A stretch of 64,000 nucleotides of DNA from Bacteroidales bacterium UBA2287 (GCA_002345675.1 DDWL01000037.1:52830-116829); one strand, 5' to 3'. Counted from the first letter of the stretch, positions 45,532 through 55,300 are shown. A program made the numbers and translations. Notes: generated by a model from the letters alone, not told the origin.

Positions 45532-47154
45532 ATGAAAACAAACCTACTCCATTCGCTAATTTTAGCCGCGTTGCTAATATTTCCATTCTTAAATTATGCC
45601 CAGGCTCCCAATTTGGGTGCAGCCTCCGACTTTGTCCTATTCACTAAAAATGGCGAGATAAAAAATGAAGAAGCAGGGTTTCTTACCATTCTAACAGGAA
45701 ATGTAGGCTCAAACAGCAATTCAACTAGCCCAGGTTTTGGCAATGTTGATGGTATAATGTACTTTACAGGCGACCCTGTAACCCAAGCTGCTGCCGACGA
45801 TTTGGATGCTGCCTACCTCGAACTTAACGCAGCAATTGCAACATTATTTCCTGCTCCGCTACTTGGAAATGGTGAAACTTTGTATGCTGGTATTTACAGA
45901 ATTGACGAGGCTGCAACGCTAAACCTCGACCTTACGCTCGATGCTCAAAATGACCCAAACGCCATTTTTATTTTTCAAATTGGAGGTGCGTTTTCAACTG
46001 CTACCAATTCCGAAATTATTTTAGCTAACGGCGCTCAGGCTTGCAATGTATTCTGGAAAATTGAAGGTTTAGTCGACATGGCTGCTGGTACTTCGATGAA
46101 GGGAACCATAGTAGCAAACAACTTTGCAATTGTAATGGGATCGGGTTGCACACTCGAAGGCAGAGCCCTTTCGACTTCAGGAGCAATTACAATTTCCGAA
46201 ACCCGTGCCTATATACCTATTGGTTGTGGCAGTACAGTTCTTACTGGCCCAAATGCCCCTGATTTAGGCTCGGCAGCATGTTTCGCACTATTTACAGGTA
46301 ACGAAAACTTGACAAACACTGGCGTTTCGTATGTAGTTGGCGATGTTGGAACTAATGTAGGTATTACTGCAGGTTTCGATCCAATAAATGTAACTGGCAC
46401 AATTCACGAAGCTCCAAATGAAATTACAGCAGCTGCATTAGCCGACCTGGTTATTGCTTACGATTACCTTAATGTTCTCGATTATGACATTGAACTTTTA
46501 TATCCTGTACAGTTTGGTAACGAGTTAATTCTAACTCCTCACTCTTACATTTTAAATGCAGCAACTGTGCTTACAGGCAACCTATATCTCGATGCACAAG
46601 ACAACGAAGATGCAGTTTTTGTAATTAAAATAAATGGTGCTTTTTCAACTAGCACAAATTCAATAGTACATTTAGTTAACGGAACTCAGGCAAAAAATGT
46701 GTACTGGAAAATTACTGGCGAAACAGCAATAAGCGAAGGTTCCATTTTTAACGGAACAATTGTTTCGAGTGGCGCCGTATCCTTTGCCCTTGGGCTCGAA
46801 CTTAACGGTAGAGCACTTACAACCACAGGAGCATTTAATACTGCTGAAATTACAGTTACAATACCCGAACCTTGTAATCCTAATGCTGTTAATTTAATTA
46901 ATACCAACAACACGCTAAGCATTTATCCTAACCCTTTCACTTCATCAATTAACGTAATGCTAAACGATGCAGTTCAAGGAAATGGTTATGAGTTAATGGT
47001 TTACAATACTTTAGGACAAATAGTAGCTCGAACCACTGTTACAAAACAGCTAACTACTCTCGAAACTGCAAATCTTTCGTCGGGTATTTATTTCTATAAA
47101 GTTATTGCGAATGGTAAAACCATTCAGTCAGGGAAACTGATTAGTCAGCAGTAG
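45532..47154 (+). CDS. Ice-binding-like (DUF3494) protein, two domains and T9SS sorting domain
   Basis: A protein of 540 residues: signal peptide, two DUF3494 domains and the same T9SS C-terminal domain as the upstream gene (SIYPNPFTSSINVMLNDAVQ). It is a tandem duplicate of 42252: the two share long near-identical stretches, and the last 120 bp are almost the same, down to the following terminator. It lacks the five Ig repeats, so either they were gained by gene 1 or lost here. Secreted or surface-exposed. It has its own promoter copy, so it is not simply read through. Confidence 0.92.
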   Translation: MKTNLLHSLILAALLIFPFLNYAQAPNLGAASDFVLFTKNGEIKNEEAGFLTILTGNVGSNSNSTSPGFGNVDGIMYFTGDPVTQAAADDLDAAYLELNAAIATLFPAPLLGNGETLYAGIYRIDEAATLNLDLTLDAQNDPNAIFIFQIGGAFSTATNSEIILANGAQACNVFWKIEGLVDMAAGTSMKGTIVANNFAIVMGSGCTLEGRALSTSGAITISETRAYIPIGCGSTVLTGPNAPDLGSAACFALFTGNENLTNTGVSYVVGDVGTNVGITAGFDPINVTGTIHEAPNEITAAALADLVIAYDYLNVLDYDIELLYPVQFGNELILTPHSYILNAATVLTGNLYLDAQDNEDAVFVIKINGAFSTSTNSIVHLVNGTQAKNVYWKITGETAISEGSIFNGTIVSSGAVSFALGLELNGRALTTTGAFNTAEITVTIPEPCNPNAVNLINTNNTLSIYPNPFTSSINVMLNDAVQGNGYELMVYNTLGQIVARTTVTKQLTTLETANLSSGIYFYKVIANGKTIQSGKLISQQ

Positions 47155-47170
47155 GTTATACAAATTTTCG

Positions 47171-47211
47171 AAGCCCAATATCCCGATTCTTTCGGGGTGT
47201 TGGGCTTTTTT
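47171..47211 (+). terminator. Terminator after ice-binding-like gene 2
   Basis: AAGCCCAATATCCCGA / TTCGGGGTGTTGGGCTT stem with a T-run; sister of the terminator at 45278. Confidence 0.8.
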
Positions 47212-47254
47212 ATTGGTACTAAGCCGAAAAAAATGTTTTCTCTGTGTTACTCTG

Positions 47255-47570
47255 CCCCAATAACTATCCATAGCCGTCAGGTTAAGGAGGTATTTGTCTG
47301 AAAATCAACATTAATTTGGCAATAAAAATGCAGAGCTTATTTTAGCTACGGAGTAGCTAACTGTTTATAGAAACACTTACTAATATTAACCTAAAGCTCC
47401 AGAGGAGCGTTCTGTGAATAGGTGTTGCCATATGAACAGGGCGCTCCTCTGGAGCTTTGATGCTTTAATAAATATTTACTATAAACATAAAGCCCCTCTG
47501 GGGCAAGTTAAAACAATTGATAATAGTGCTTTTTCTATATTAGCCTGACGGCTATGGATAACTATCGGGG
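47255..47570 (-). repeat. Dispersed repeat family B, copy 2 (inverted)
   Basis: It carries the same blocks as 11255-11500 in reverse: GCTATGGATA, GGGGCTTT hairpin, AGCTCC-AGGAGC palindromes (duplicated here) and TTAGCTACGGAGTAGCTAA. The rest of the 47213-47748 gap holds only this repeat and low-complexity DNA. Confidence 0.75.
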
Positions 47571-47748
47571 CACTAAGGTTTTACACGAAGTTCACAAAGA
47601 ACTGTATATATATGTGTGTTGTCTTTGTGTTTCTTTGTGTTTTTTTTCTTTGTGTCCCGATAGTTATCGGGATTTGTGGTTAATTTTTCTTTTGAGTCAG
47701 CCTCCAGTGTTTCAAAATCCCCCTTGCTGGTTTTAAAAATTAAAATGC

Positions 47749-47812
47749 GTGAAAAATGTAACTTAATTTTAAAGTTATGTAATACTTTTCACCCATCACC
47801 AGCCCACCTTTG
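47749..47812 (+). promoter_or_regulatory. Conserved promoter, site 11 (OmpA lipoprotein)
   Basis: GTGA at 47749, TGTAAC at 47757, TGTAAT at 47778 and CACCTTTG at 47805. The ATG at 47841 is 28 nt downstream, ruling out the longer open frame from 47676. Confidence 0.78.
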
Positions 47813-47840
47813 TTGTAACATTTACCTAAAATTTATTGAT

Positions 47841-48638
47841 ATGAAAAATGTATTGAACATCCTCGTATTCCTATCCTTGGCGCTTGGCATTATATTTTCT
47901 TCGTGCGTGTCGAGTAAGAAATTTGAAGCATCGGAAGCTAATGTTGATAAGCTGCAAAAAGAAAACGTAAAAACTCAGGAGCAGCTTGTAAAATGCAATA
48001 AGTGGGCAAGCGATATTAATAACGAAAACGAAGCATTAAAAAATCGAAATGTTTCGGTTCAGTCCGACATGAAGGAATTGGCAAGCGAATCGGCATCAAC
48101 AATAGCTGATCAGGAAAAGCACTTAAAAAGGTTGAATAATATAATTTTTATGCAGAAAGAGGTTTTAAACGACCTTCGTAAATCGATATCGGATGCGCTT
48201 ATAGGCTACAATACCGACGAGTTAAGCATACTTGCAAAGGATGGTAATATTTATGTTTTGCTCGAAGAAAAGTTGCTTTTTAAAACTGGCAGCGCCGAAG
48301 TCGATGTAAAGGGCAAGCAGGCACTAAAAACCTTAGCCAACGTTCTTAACTCAACTCCCGATGTTACTGTAATGGTCGAAGGCCATACCGACAATGTTGA
48401 CATAAACTCCAGTAAATATAAAGACAACTGGGATTTAAGTGTAGCAAGGGCTACTGCGATTGTTCGCATTGTTTCGTACGAGTACGGTTTTAATCCTAAT
48501 CGCATTACTGCTTCGGGAAAAGGTAAATTTCACCCAGTGCAAACAAACGAAACCGAAGCAGGGCGTGCCGCAAATAGGCGAATCGAAATAATTCTTACTC
48601 CAAATATGAACGAACTTTTCAATTTGTTATACAAATAG
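47841..48638 (+). CDS. OmpA-family lipoprotein with coiled-coil linker
   Basis: A protein of 265 residues. The lipoprotein signal ends IFSSCVS (Cys at about residue 21). A long coiled coil (about 30-130: FEASEANVDKLQKENVKTQE ...) leads to an OmpA domain with LLFKTGSAEV, MVEGHTDNVDI and ANRRIEI. The architecture suggests an outer-membrane lipoprotein reaching peptidoglycan across the periplasm. Promoter site 11 sets the start. A hypothetical protein of 66 residues follows after 61 nt and may be co-transcribed. Confidence 0.9.
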   Translation: MKNVLNILVFLSLALGIIFSSCVSSKKFEASEANVDKLQKENVKTQEQLVKCNKWASDINNENEALKNRNVSVQSDMKELASESASTIADQEKHLKRLNNIIFMQKEVLNDLRKSISDALIGYNTDELSILAKDGNIYVLLEEKLLFKTGSAEVDVKGKQALKTLANVLNSTPDVTVMVEGHTDNVDINSSKYKDNWDLSVARATAIVRIVSYEYGFNPNRITASGKGKFHPVQTNETEAGRAANRRIEIILTPNMNELFNLLYK

Positions 48639-48699
48639 TTTTATAGGCGAGGTGTGTTGTTAGTAACGAATTATATGCTAAACGTTTAATAATTGAATA

Positions 48700-48900
48700 A
48701 TGAAAAAGTTTTCTCCACTTAAAGGAGTAATTAGCAAAACAGCAGTGGCAACCGAAACAGCTGCTACAAATGGAAGCGTGCCGAATGGCGAATCTGCGGC
48801 TATTACCGATTGTGCCATGCAGGGGTTTCAGAGCTTTAACGAAAAGGTATTTGGAAAACTTCAGGTTCTGCTTAACAATTATATTGCGCAGTGTCCATAG
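48700..48900 (+). CDS. Hypothetical small protein
   Basis: A protein of 66 residues, MKKFSPLKGVISKT then an Ala/Thr-rich middle (ATETAATNGSVPNGESAAIT) and a C-terminal helix FNEKVFGKLQVLLNNYIAQCP with a single Cys near the end. No signal or membrane helix. It follows the OmpA lipoprotein gene by 61 nt. No recognisable family; coding is likely but not certain. Confidence 0.5.
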   Translation: MKKFSPLKGVISKTAVATETAATNGSVPNGESAAITDCAMQGFQSFNEKVFGKLQVLLNNYIAQCP

Positions 48901-49000
48901 GGGTAATTGCCAAAGTTCGATAAAGGCAACTTGAAAGAACTTTTAAACAATTCGATTTTCGACTTTAATAAATTATAAGCAATACTGATTGAAATTTACA

Positions 49001-49241
49001 AGGTAAACGCATTTAAAATGACTGTCCCATTAGGGACAAAATTATGGGTAACTTATTATAGATAACCCATTTTTACTGTGCCGTAAGGTTCAGAATATTT
49101 CGTACCTAACGGCACGATGATTTTTTTCTGTATTTAAGTTCTGTCGATATTGTGTCCCTGACGGGACAAAGTAGCAAATTCAAAAAATCTAAGAAGATTA
49201 CTGATAGAGTATTTCAAGTATTTTTTAATTGCTATTGCCCT
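49001..49241 (-). repeat. MITE-like palindromic element, copy E
   Basis: 241 bp, inverted orientation as in copy C, just upstream of the dnaJ-like gene. The left end is AGGTAAACGCATTTAAAA; the right end is decayed (ATTGCCCT). The central palindrome has lost a base pair or two, so its stem is weaker. The right end lies 27 nt before the start codon, so it may affect expression. Confidence 0.8.
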
Positions 49242-49267
49242 AATTAAACATTCATTCTACTTGCCAT

Positions 49268-50155
49268 ATGCCATTTTTAGACTATTACAAAATACTTGGG
49301 TTAGGTAAAACGGCAACCGACAAGGATATTAAAAGTGCCTACCGTAAGTTGGCCCGAAAATTTCATCCCGATTTAAACCCTAACGATGCAAATGCAAAGA
49401 GTAGTTTTCAGAAAATAAACGAGGCAAACGAAGTGCTCAGCGACCCTGTGAAGCGTAAAAAATACGATCAGCACGGAGAAGACTGGAAGCATGCCGAAGA
49501 GTACGAAAAGGCAAATCAGCGTCAGCAAAGGTCGTCGGGTTCAAATGGCTCACGATTTTCAGGTGGACAGTCGGAGCAGGATTTTTCCGATTTCTTTCAA
49601 TCTATGTTTGGTGGCCAGGCTGCTGGAAGCAGTAATCGACGGGTTAAGTACCGTGGCGAAGATTTCAACGCAGAGTTAAAACTAAATCTTATTGATGCGT
49701 ATAAAACCCACCAGCAAACCCTAACGATTAATGGCAAAGCAATTCGAATTACAATTCCTGCTGGAATTGAAAATGGACAAGTAATTAAAATCTCGGGGCA
49801 TGGCGGTCAAGGAGTAAGCGGTGGCCCCAACGGCGATTTATACATTACCTTTTCAATTACAAATCACAGCCGATTTAAGCGATTGGCCAATAATATTTAT
49901 ACCACCGAGCACTTAAGTTTATACACAGCAGTACTTGGAGGCGAAATTGAAGTGGAAACACTCAGTGGGAAAGTAAAACTAAAGGTTAAGCCCGAAACGC
50001 AGAATGGGAGTAAGGTAAAACTTAAAGGGAAGGGGTTTCCTGTTTACAAAAGCGAAGGACAATTTGGCGACTTATACATAACCTATGTTGTTAAAATTCC
50101 AACGAATTTAACCGAGAAGCAAAAAGGTTTATTTGTGGAGTTATCCAATTCGTAG
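49268..50155 (+). CDS. cbpA: DnaJ-family co-chaperone (CbpA type)
   Basis: A protein of 295 residues. J domain at 5-68 with HPD at 33-35; a Gly/Ser/Gln-rich linker (about 80-120); no cysteine-rich zinc repeats; and two C-terminal substrate-binding domains (GEDFNAELKLNLIDAY ... GDLYITFSI ... GDLYITYVV). This is CbpA, which cooperates with DnaK. It starts 27 nt past the MITE and is followed directly by the modulator gene, so the two form an operon. Confidence 0.92.
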   Translation: MPFLDYYKILGLGKTATDKDIKSAYRKLARKFHPDLNPNDANAKSSFQKINEANEVLSDPVKRKKYDQHGEDWKHAEEYEKANQRQQRSSGSNGSRFSGGQSEQDFSDFFQSMFGGQAAGSSNRRVKYRGEDFNAELKLNLIDAYKTHQQTLTINGKAIRITIPAGIENGQVIKISGHGGQGVSGGPNGDLYITFSITNHSRFKRLANNIYTTEHLSLYTAVLGGEIEVETLSGKVKLKVKPETQNGSKVKLKGKGFPVYKSEGQFGDLYITYVVKIPTNLTEKQKGLFVELSNS

Positions 50156-50161
50156 TGAAAA

Positions 50162-50461
50162 ATGAAAGCAATGCAAGTTGATAATTTGGTAGTTTTAAGC
50201 GATTTCTGTGCAAGCCACAACATCGAAATTTCGTTTATTAACTCGTTACATCAAAATGGGTTGGTCGAATTAGTTACCGTTCGCAAAGTATGCTTTATTA
50301 GTGTTGAGCAGCTTAACCATTTGGAAAGAATTGTACGCTTACACTACGATATGGATATTAACCTCGAAGGAATTGAAACAATTACCCATTTACTTCAGCA
50401 AATTCAATCGCTGCACAGCGAAAATATAGCGCTTCGAAATAAGCTTCGCCTTTACGAGTAA
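50162..50461 (+). CDS. cbpM: CbpM chaperone modulator
   Basis: A protein of 99 residues, starting 6 nt after the cbpA stop. The N-terminal part (VVLSDFCASHNIEISFINSLHQNGLVELV) is a MerR-like helix-turn-helix fold; the C-terminal helix (LHYDMDINLEGIETITHLLQQIQSL) is the CbpM signature. CbpM binds the J domain of CbpA and blocks its interaction with DnaK. Gene order and distance match the known pair. Confidence 0.88.
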   Translation: MKAMQVDNLVVLSDFCASHNIEISFINSLHQNGLVELVTVRKVCFISVEQLNHLERIVRLHYDMDINLEGIETITHLLQQIQSLHSENIALRNKLRLYE

Positions 50462-50465
50462 ATCA

Positions 50466-50529
50466 GTGAATTTCGTAACTCTTCAGCTCAATTGTGTAAC
50501 AAATACAAACTCAAACATTGTCACCTTTG
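50466..50529 (+). promoter_or_regulatory. Conserved promoter, site 12 (ice-binding-like lipoprotein)
   Basis: GTGA at 50466, CGTAAC at 50474, TGTAAC at 50495 and CACCTTTG at 50522. It begins 5 nt after the cbpM stop. The ATG at 50570 is 40 nt downstream. Confidence 0.78.
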
Positions 50530-50569
50530 TACCGTTGCGAAAATGCTTTCGCATTGTAAAGCAAATAAA

Positions 50570-51307
50570 ATGAAAGCAATTAAAATAATTTCAGCATTTG
50601 CGTTAGTATCGGTTGTAGTATTTAGTGGTTGCAAGGACGATGATAACGATAATGTAAATCCAATAGATATTCCTATACAAACTACAGTGCAGGCTTCGGT
50701 TCCACTTGCTGGTACATCGAATTTTGCCATTCTTGCAGGTTCAGCAGTTACAAGTACTGGCGCAACAACTATATCGGGCGATCTTGGGCTAAGCCCCGGA
50801 ACATCAGTAGATGGTTTTCCACCTGCAATTTTAACCGGAACGCAGCATATTAACGATAATATTGCCAATCAGGCAAAACTCGATTTAACCGTTGCTTTTA
50901 ACGACGCTGCAGGGCGCACTTGTACCGACATTGTTACCCTTTCGGGAAATATTGGGGGTTTAACGTTAACCCCAGGGCTTTATAAGTCAACCTCAACTTT
51001 GTCAATTTCGTCGGGCGACTTAACGCTCGATGCAAAGGGAAATGCAAACGCAGTTTTTATTTTCCAAATTGCATCGTCGCTAACAACCACATCGGGACGT
51101 AAGGTTATTCTTAGTGGCGGAGCATTAGCGTCGAATGTATACTGGCAAGTTGGTAGCTCAGCAACTTTTGGAACAACATCTGTTTTCAAAGGAAATGTTA
51201 TGGCAAGCCAATCAATCACATTTAATACTGGCGCAACGCTCGACGGACGTGCACTAACCAGTATTGGCGGAATTACAATGGCAGGTAATGCAATTGTAAA
51301 ACCGTAA
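50570..51307 (+). CDS. Single-domain ice-binding-like (DUF3494) lipoprotein
   Basis: A protein of 245 residues from the ATG at 50570, fixed by promoter site 12. The lipoprotein signal ends VVFSGCK, followed by an acidic stretch (DDDNDN). One DUF3494 domain (about 45-245) follows, with the opening SNFAILAGSAVTSTGATTISGDLG, VFIFQIAS and a GRALTS motif near the end. Anchored in a membrane rather than T9SS-secreted. This is the third DUF3494 protein of the window and has the classical single-domain form. Confidence 0.92.
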   Translation: MKAIKIISAFALVSVVVFSGCKDDDNDNVNPIDIPIQTTVQASVPLAGTSNFAILAGSAVTSTGATTISGDLGLSPGTSVDGFPPAILTGTQHINDNIANQAKLDLTVAFNDAAGRTCTDIVTLSGNIGGLTLTPGLYKSTSTLSISSGDLTLDAKGNANAVFIFQIASSLTTTSGRKVILSGGALASNVYWQVGSSATFGTTSVFKGNVMASQSITFNTGATLDGRALTSIGGITMAGNAIVKP

Positions 51308-51333
51308 ACTTAGGGTTTTTAATTAAGGTGAGA

Positions 51334-51364
51334 AGGCGCTGCTCAAAGGAGTAGCGCTTTTTTT
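51334..51364 (+). terminator. Terminator after the DUF3494 lipoprotein gene
   Basis: AGGCGCTGCTC / GAGTAGCGCT stem and loop with a T-run, 26 nt after the stop. Confidence 0.8.
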
Positions 51365-51388
51365 AGTTTGTGGATTTTTGAAAAATCA

Positions 51389-51402
51389 GTGAATTATGTA
51401 AC
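51389..51402 (+). promoter_or_regulatory. Orphan half of the conserved promoter motif
   Basis: GTGA at 51389 and TGTAAC at 51397 are present, but the expected second TGTAAC (51418) and -7 box are missing. The DNA around it (about 51385-51404) is repeated at 51607-51629 on the other side of MITE copy F. Confidence 0.65.
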
Positions 51403-51427
51403 TTTTTAGAAAAAAATAAAATCAGGT

Positions 51428-51600
51428 AGGAGAAACGCATTCAAAAAACCGTCCCGTTAGGGACAAAATATCGGTAGGTGATGTTAGATAAACGAATTCC
51501 ACTGTGCCGTTAGGTACAGAATATGCCGTACCTAACGGCACGGTATTCTTATTCTGTATTTTGTTCTACCAATATTATGTCCCTAACGGGACAAACGCTA
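51428..51600 (-). repeat. MITE-like palindromic element, copy F
   Basis: Inverted orientation, as in C and E. The left end AGGAGAAACGCATTC is degenerate and the right terminal repeat is truncated to AAACGC. All three inner palindromes are intact. It is inserted just upstream of the promoter of the AraC-type gene. Confidence 0.8.
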
Positions 51601-51613
51601 AAAACCAAAATCA

Positions 51614-51677
51614 GTGAACTATGTAACTTTTCCCTTCCCATATGCAACGTTATATCGTTTTGGGTTGCCTACCTTAC
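51614..51677 (+). promoter_or_regulatory. Conserved promoter, site 13 (AraC-type regulator)
   Basis: GTGA at 51614, TGTAAC at 51622, TGCAAC at 51643 and TACCTTAC at 51670. The TTG at 51703 is 25 nt after the -7 box, in line with other members; an ATG would be 46 nt away. Confidence 0.7.
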
Positions 51678-51702
51678 GCATCCTTAATTAAAATAAAACT
51701 GC

Positions 51703-52275
51703 TTGAAATTATTCTTTAAGTACATGGTTAGTAACCGCTGCAAAATGGCGGTGAAAGCTGAGTTGCGAAAACTTGGGCTCCACTTCATAGTTGTCGATTT
51801 GGGCGAAGTTGAAATAATGGAAGACATCACAACCGAACAACGAAATCTTCTACGGGCAGGCCTTGCCGATTCGGGAATTGAGTTAATGGAAGATAAAAAA
51901 TCGGTGCTAATCGAGAAAATTAAGAGTGCTGTAATCGACATGGTTCACCACCCCGATGAAGTTATGAAGATGAAGTTTTCGGTTTTTATTAGCGAAAAAC
52001 TTAAGTACGACTACACATACTTGTCGAATCTTTTTACCGAAGTACATGGCACTTCGATTGCGCAATTTATTATTGCCCATAAAGTTGAACGAGTTAAGGA
52101 ACTGATTATTTACGACGAGATGAACATTACCGAAATTGCTTATTTAATGAACTATAGCAGTGTTGCGCATCTTTCGAATCAGTTTAAAAAGGAAACTGGA
52201 CTTACCCCTTCTCAGTTTAAAAAGTTGAAACAAAAGTATCGAGTTCCTATCGAAGAAGTTGGGGAATTGAAATAA
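51703..52275 (+). CDS. AraC-family helix-turn-helix regulator
   Basis: A protein of 190 residues if TTG at 51703 is the start. That start keeps the KLFFKYMVSNRCKMAVKAEL segment that I recall as conserved at the N-terminus of Bacteroidota homologues, and it gives a normal 25-nt leader; ATG at 51724 is the alternative. The N-terminal 90 residues (VVDLGEVEIMEDITTEQRNLLRAGL) are not a cupin sensor. The C-terminal 95 residues are an AraC double HTH with DYTYLSNLFTEVHGTSIAQFI and MNITEIAYLMNYSSVAHLSNQFKKETGLTP. AraC proteins bind direct repeats of about 21-bp period next to the -35 box. It is followed by a hybrid kinase and a response regulator. Confidence 0.88.
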   Translation: MKLFFKYMVSNRCKMAVKAELRKLGLHFIVVDLGEVEIMEDITTEQRNLLRAGLADSGIELMEDKKSVLIEKIKSAVIDMVHHPDEVMKMKFSVFISEKLKYDYTYLSNLFTEVHGTSIAQFIIAHKVERVKELIIYDEMNITEIAYLMNYSSVAHLSNQFKKETGLTPSQFKKLKQKYRVPIEEVGELK

Positions 52276-52340
52276 AAATGCAACGTATTTTCCAAATAAT
52301 TTATTGGTAGCAAGTTAACTCAGGCGTAACAGAATTAAGA

Positions 52341-55300
52341 ATGGAAGTGGTAAAAATATATGATAATAGGTACGCCCAGTGTTTAATCGATTCGAGCCAG
52401 GATCCTTTGATGACGGTTAGCCCCGAAGGTAAAGTTTCCGAAGCAAATAAGGCTATGGCTTTGATTATAGGCTTTCCTCTTGCTAAGCTAATTGGAGCAA
52501 ACTTTGCCGATTGTTTTTTCGATAAGCAAAAAGCGCAGGATGTGCTTCAGCAGGTTTTACTAAAGGGAACAGTATCTAATGTTACGCTTTCGCGCTTTGG
52601 TAAAAATGGTGATCAACCCTCCATGCATTTTAATGCATCGGTTTTTAAGGGCGACAACGGAAAAGTAGCTAGTGTTGTATTTGTTTCGATTGATGTTGTT
52701 GAACAAAAATGGGCAATTGAGCTGCGTATAGCCAATAAGGAACTTGCTTTTCAAAACGACGAAAAGGAGAAGCGAGCAGCTGAACTTATTATTGCCAATA
52801 AAGAGCTGCATTTTCAAAATAAAGAGAAGGAAAAACGTGCCGATGAACTTGCTGTAGCCAACAAGGAACTTGCATTTCAAAATACCGAAAAAGAAAAACG
52901 TGCCGATGAGTTAGCCATAGCCAATAAGGAACTTGCTTTTCAAAATGCCGAAAAAGAGAAGCGTGCGGCAGAATTAATTGTTGCTAATAAGGAACTGATT
53001 TATCAAAATGCCGAAAAAGAGAAACGTGCCAATGAACTAGTTATAGCCAATAAGGAACTTGCTTTTCAAAATGCCGAAAAAGAGAAACGTGCGGCAGAGT
53101 TAGTAGTTGCTAATAAGGAGTTGATTTATCAAAATACAGAGAAAGAGAAACGTGCCAATGAACTAGTTATAGCCAATAAGGAACTTGCTTTTCAAAATAA
53201 GGAGAAAGAGAAACGCGCAGCTGAGCTAGTGGTAGCTAACAAGGAATTAAAGTTTCAGAATAAAGAAAAAGAAAAACGTGCGGCAGAACTTATTGTTGCT
53301 AACAAGGAGTTGAAATTTCAGAATAAGGAGAAAGAAAAGCGTGCGGCCGAGTTAATTGTGGCTAATGAGGAGCTTGTTTTTCAGAATAAAGAGAAAGAAA
53401 AAAGAGCCGTAGAATTGCGAATTGCAAACTATGCCCGAATTATTATCGAAGCCAGTCTCGACCCACTATTTACCATTAGCCTCGAAGGTAAAATAACCGA
53501 TTTAAATAACGCATCGGTTAGTATTATTGGGCTGCCGCGACAGGATATTATTGGTACATTTTTTTTCGATTACTTTACCGAGCCCAAAAAGGCGCGTAAA
53601 GTATACAAAGAGGTTTTTGCAAAAGGTTTTGTTGCCGATTACCCATTAACAATGAGGGATGGGGCATTAATCGAAGTGCTTTTAAATGGTTCGGTTTTTA
53701 AGGACGATGATGGGGTAGTGCTTGGAGTTGTTCTTGTTGCGCGCGATATAACCGAGCAAAAGAGAATTGAAAACGAGCTGATTGAAGCAAAGGAATTTGC
53801 CGAAGAGGCTACGCAGGTTGCCGAAGAGGCCAAGTCGAATGCCGAAAAAGCTACTCACATTGCACAAGTTGCCGTTAAGGCAAAACAGCAGTTTTTGTCG
53901 AATATGAGCCACGAAATTCGCACTCCAATGAACGCAATTATTGGGTTTACAAAGGTGCTGCTAAAAACCGACCTAAAAGAGAAACAGCGGGAGTACTTAA
54001 ATGCAATTAAAACCAGCGGCGATGCGCTAATTGTGCTCATTAACGACATTCTCGACCTGGCAAAGGTCGATGCAGGTAAAATGACCTACGAGCAAACACC
54101 TTTTAAAATGTCGCTGTCCATTTCGGCAATGCTTCACTTGTTCGAAACAAAAATTCAGGAAAAAAATTTAGAACTTGTTAAAGAGTACGACAAAAGTATT
54201 CCTAAAGTGCTTGTTGGCGATTCTGTTAGGTTGCACCAAATTATTTTAAATTTGGTTAGTAATGCTGTGAAGTTTACCTCAAGAGGAAAAATTACTGTTA
54301 GTGTTCGTTTGATAAGCGAAAATAGTAAAAATGCTACCATCGAATTTGCTGTAAGCGACACGGGCATTGGTATTACCAATGAAAAAATGGGCGAAATATT
54401 CGAAAATTTCCAGCAGGCAACAAGTGGAACTTCAAGGCTATTTGGGGGTACTGGTTTAGGCCTTGCCATTGTAAAACACTTGGTCGAAGACCAGGGTGGT
54501 AAAATAGCTGTAAAAAGTAAAATTGGCGAAGGCTCTACTTTTAGTTTTACATTAACGTTATTAAAAACAACGGCACAGGTTGGTTTGGAAGCCGAAAACG
54601 AAGAGATTATCAGGGAGTTAAAAAACATTAAAGTGCTTGTGGTCGAAGATATTGCCCTTAACCAGCTGTTAATGAAAACACTTTTAGACGACTTTGGCTT
54701 TGAACGCGACGTTGCACCCAATGGGAAAATTGCCCTTAATATGCTTCGGGAAAAAAAGTACGATGTTATTCTTATGGACTTGCAAATGCCCGAAATGAAT
54801 GGGTTTGAAGCAACTGAGTACATTCGTAAGGAAATGAAACTAACCATTCCCATTATTGCACTAACAGCCGATGTAACAACAGTCGACTTGGCTAAGTGTA
54901 AGGCTGTTGGCATGAACGATTACATTGCAAAGCCTGTCGACGAGCGAATACTTTACCGTAAAATAGTTTCGTTGGTTAAGCATAAATCGCCAACAAAGTC
55001 GGTTAAAGCTAATTCAATATTAAATATTGAAGACAGTAAGGTTAAATATACTAACTTGTCGTACTTAGTTAAGCATACCAAGTCGAACCCCGAGCTAATT
55101 CTCGAAATGATTTCGCTATACCTTGCCCAAACGCCATCGTTGATTAATACAATGAAAAAAAGTGTAAAACTTAAAGATTGGCCCCTTTTATATTCTGCAG
55201 TGCACAAGGTAATACCCTCGTTTGCAATAGTTGGAATTAGCACCGATTACGAAACCATGGCAAAAAAAATACAGGAGTTTGCTAACACCCAAACACACTT

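Noticed and set aside
52729..53421. CRISPR-like periodic repeat
   Set aside because: The unit is 63 bp without unique spacers, lies in one open reading frame and encodes a coiled coil.
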